From NCBI GenBank assembly GCA_023261505.1, contig JAHFOV010000008.1, forward strand, positions 1 to 50,416: a stretch of 50,416 nt of DNA. Reading direction: 5' to 3'. This DNA comes from Planctomycetota bacterium. Lineage in GTDB: Bacteria; Planctomycetota; Brocadiia; Brocadiales; Bathyanammoxibiaceae. The notes under the pieces are model-generated. The model searched no databases and was not told the DNA's origin. It saw nothing but the letters and a program-made list of their open reading frames with translations. The first letter of the stretch is position 1, and each line of letters opens with the position of its first letter. Positions 49,613 to 50,416 of the stretch are shown here, one piece after another. A program made the position numbers and the translations under genes.

Positions 49613-50416
49613 ATGCAAGAACTCCTCTGGGCAATAAGATTCCTGACTGTTATCCCCCTGGGTAGGGAAAAGGAACTACCACCAGAGAGGATGGGAAGGG
49701 TAATGGTCTTTTACCCGGTGGCTGGTCTTTGTATCGGACTATGCCTTATGCTTGTTTACTATCTTTTGTCTGAGGGCCTGCCCTCAGCCCTCGCCGATGC
49801 CTTGATTATCCTTTTTTACATCTTCCTTACCGGAGCCCTGCATGTAGACGGTCTGGCAGACTCTTTGGACGGACTCCTGGGGGGATGGGACAGACAGAAA
49901 AGACTGGAAATTATGAAGGACAGCCACATAGGAAGCCTTGGCGCGATAGGAATTGTTGGCGACATGGGACTACGTTTTATATTCTTACAGAACTTGCCGG
50001 CTTTTTTGCCGGACGTCGTGCTGAGCGAAGCGAAGCATATCTCGTCCTTTTTGCCAAGTGTAGCAGAAACAACTATTGACTCGTTTTTACCATCGGCGGA
50101 AATATTAAAAAAGGGGGTTGCCTTACTTATCATGCCAGTTGTGGGCAGGTGGGCACAAACCTTGGCGGCGTCAATATCTCCTTACGCCAGGGGGGTGGGG
50201 ACTGCTTCCGGATTAGTTGCCCATACTAGGCTTGAGCATTGCCTTCTGGCATCTTTTTTACCCCTGTTACTAGTGGTCACACTTTACGGAACAAGGGGCT
50301 TGATGATGTTTGCGCTGGTATGTACTGCCATTCTGCTCTTAACAGTTTATACTAGAAGTCGCATTGGAGGAGTTACCGGGGACACCCTTGGAATGACAAA
50401 CGAGGTCTCAGAGTTG
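49613..50416 (+). CDS. cobS: Adenosylcobinamide-GDP ribazoletransferase (partial, runs off the window)
   Basis: CobS joins adenosylcobinamide-GDP and alpha-ribazole late in B12 synthesis in the inner membrane. The 268 visible codons are open to the edge: AIRFLTVIPLG, FYPVAGLCIGL, the signature TGALHVDGLADSLDGLLGGWDRQKRLEIMKDSHIGSLGA (the aspartate-rich motif near 80-105) and GGVTGDTLGMTNEVSEL near the end. Between GLRFIFLQNLP and PVVGRWAQ there are about 40 residues, more than in E. coli CobS, containing a palindromic-repeat copy (50012-50046) translated as DVVLSEAKHISS. No clear ribosome site. Confidence 0.9.
   Translation, partial: MQELLWAIRFLTVIPLGREKELPPERMGRVMVFYPVAGLCIGLCLMLVYYLLSEGLPSALADALIILFYIFLTGALHVDGLADSLDGLLGGWDRQKRLEIMKDSHIGSLGAIGIVGDMGLRFIFLQNLPAFLPDVVLSEAKHISSFLPSVAETTIDSFLPSAEILKKGVALLIMPVVGRWAQTLAASISPYARGVGTASGLVAHTRLEHCLLASFLPLLLVVTLYGTRGLMMFALVCTAILLLTVYTRSRIGGVTGDTLGMTNEVSEL
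50012..50046. repeat. Palindromic-repeat copy carried in frame inside cobS
   Basis: GACGTCGTGCTGAGCGAAGCGAAGCATATCTCGTC is recognisably the same family as the intergenic copies (shared core CTGAGCGAAGCGAAG at 25511 and 50021). It is preceded by CCGGC-TTTTTT-GCCGG. The cobS frame stays open across it. Confidence 0.7.

Noticed and set aside
1-50416. CRISPR array, prophage or complete insertion sequence
   Set aside because: No regular direct repeats with unique spacers, no phage structural or integrase genes, and no transposase were seen in the window.

Overview
This window comes from an anammox planctomycete (order Brocadiales or a close relative). The deciding evidence is at the left edge. 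An 817-residue beta-propeller/dihaem protein has the layout of the hydrazine synthase alpha subunit (HzsA), including a tyrosine four residues after the histidine of its first CxxCH. The tail of a cytochrome-c-peroxidase-like gene lies just upstream, as expected for the gamma subunit, and an eight-haem hydroxylamine-oxidoreductase-like protein follows. BamA, Skp, LpxC and LpxA show a Gram-negative envelope. GC content looks moderate, in the mid-40s by eye. Genus cannot be assigned from the window.

Layout. 1-4.6 kb: hydrazine synthase end (hzsA) and octahaem HAO-like protein. 4.7-8.2 kb: trpB, trpA and a flavodiiron protein. 8.2-11.9 kb: a patch of small or decaying genes: an unlisted 58-residue zinc-ribbon protein, DUF72, a Clp1/Grc3-type P-loop protein, a radical SAM gene that has lost its core, a THEP1 NTPase and a DUF488 gene with an in-frame stop. 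12-24 kb (minus strand): an eight-gene operon with one strong promoter, encoding a glycine-zipper lipoprotein, a 1150-residue membrane protein with a very long low-complexity region, MoxR, DUF58, two VWA membrane proteins, a PDZ protein and a lipoprotein. 24.4-30.8 kb: mannose-1-P guanylyltransferase, DegT-type aminotransferase, DNA polymerase IV, desulforedoxin, a rubrerythrin-like protein, RibBA and PgsA. 31.3-49.3 kb (plus strand): ilvD with an overlapping tRNA-Gln, then a dense run glmU-prs-rplY-pth-rpsF-ssb-rpsR-rpsR-rplI-dnaB-bamA-skp-lpxC-lpxA-oxidoreductase-radical SAM, and rpsB-tsf-pyrH-frr behind its own promoter. 49.6 kb to the end: cobS, cut by the window edge.

How it works together. 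HzsA and the HAO-like protein belong to the hydrazine-based nitrogen metabolism of the anammoxosome. The flavodiiron protein, desulforedoxin and rubrerythrin-like protein fit oxygen and peroxide defence in an anaerobe. The MoxR/DUF58/VWA operon looks like a chaperone-plus-scaffold system acting at the cell envelope. The 33-49 kb block couples translation and replication genes to outer-membrane and lipid A synthesis.

Most worth a second look: the hzsA/HAO pair; a tRNA-Gln that supplies the ilvD stop codon; a tandem rpsR duplication whose unit starts inside ssb; a dispersed palindromic repeat carried in frame inside cobS; the low-complexity protein with a recent internal duplication; and two degraded genes close together at 10.4-11.9 kb.
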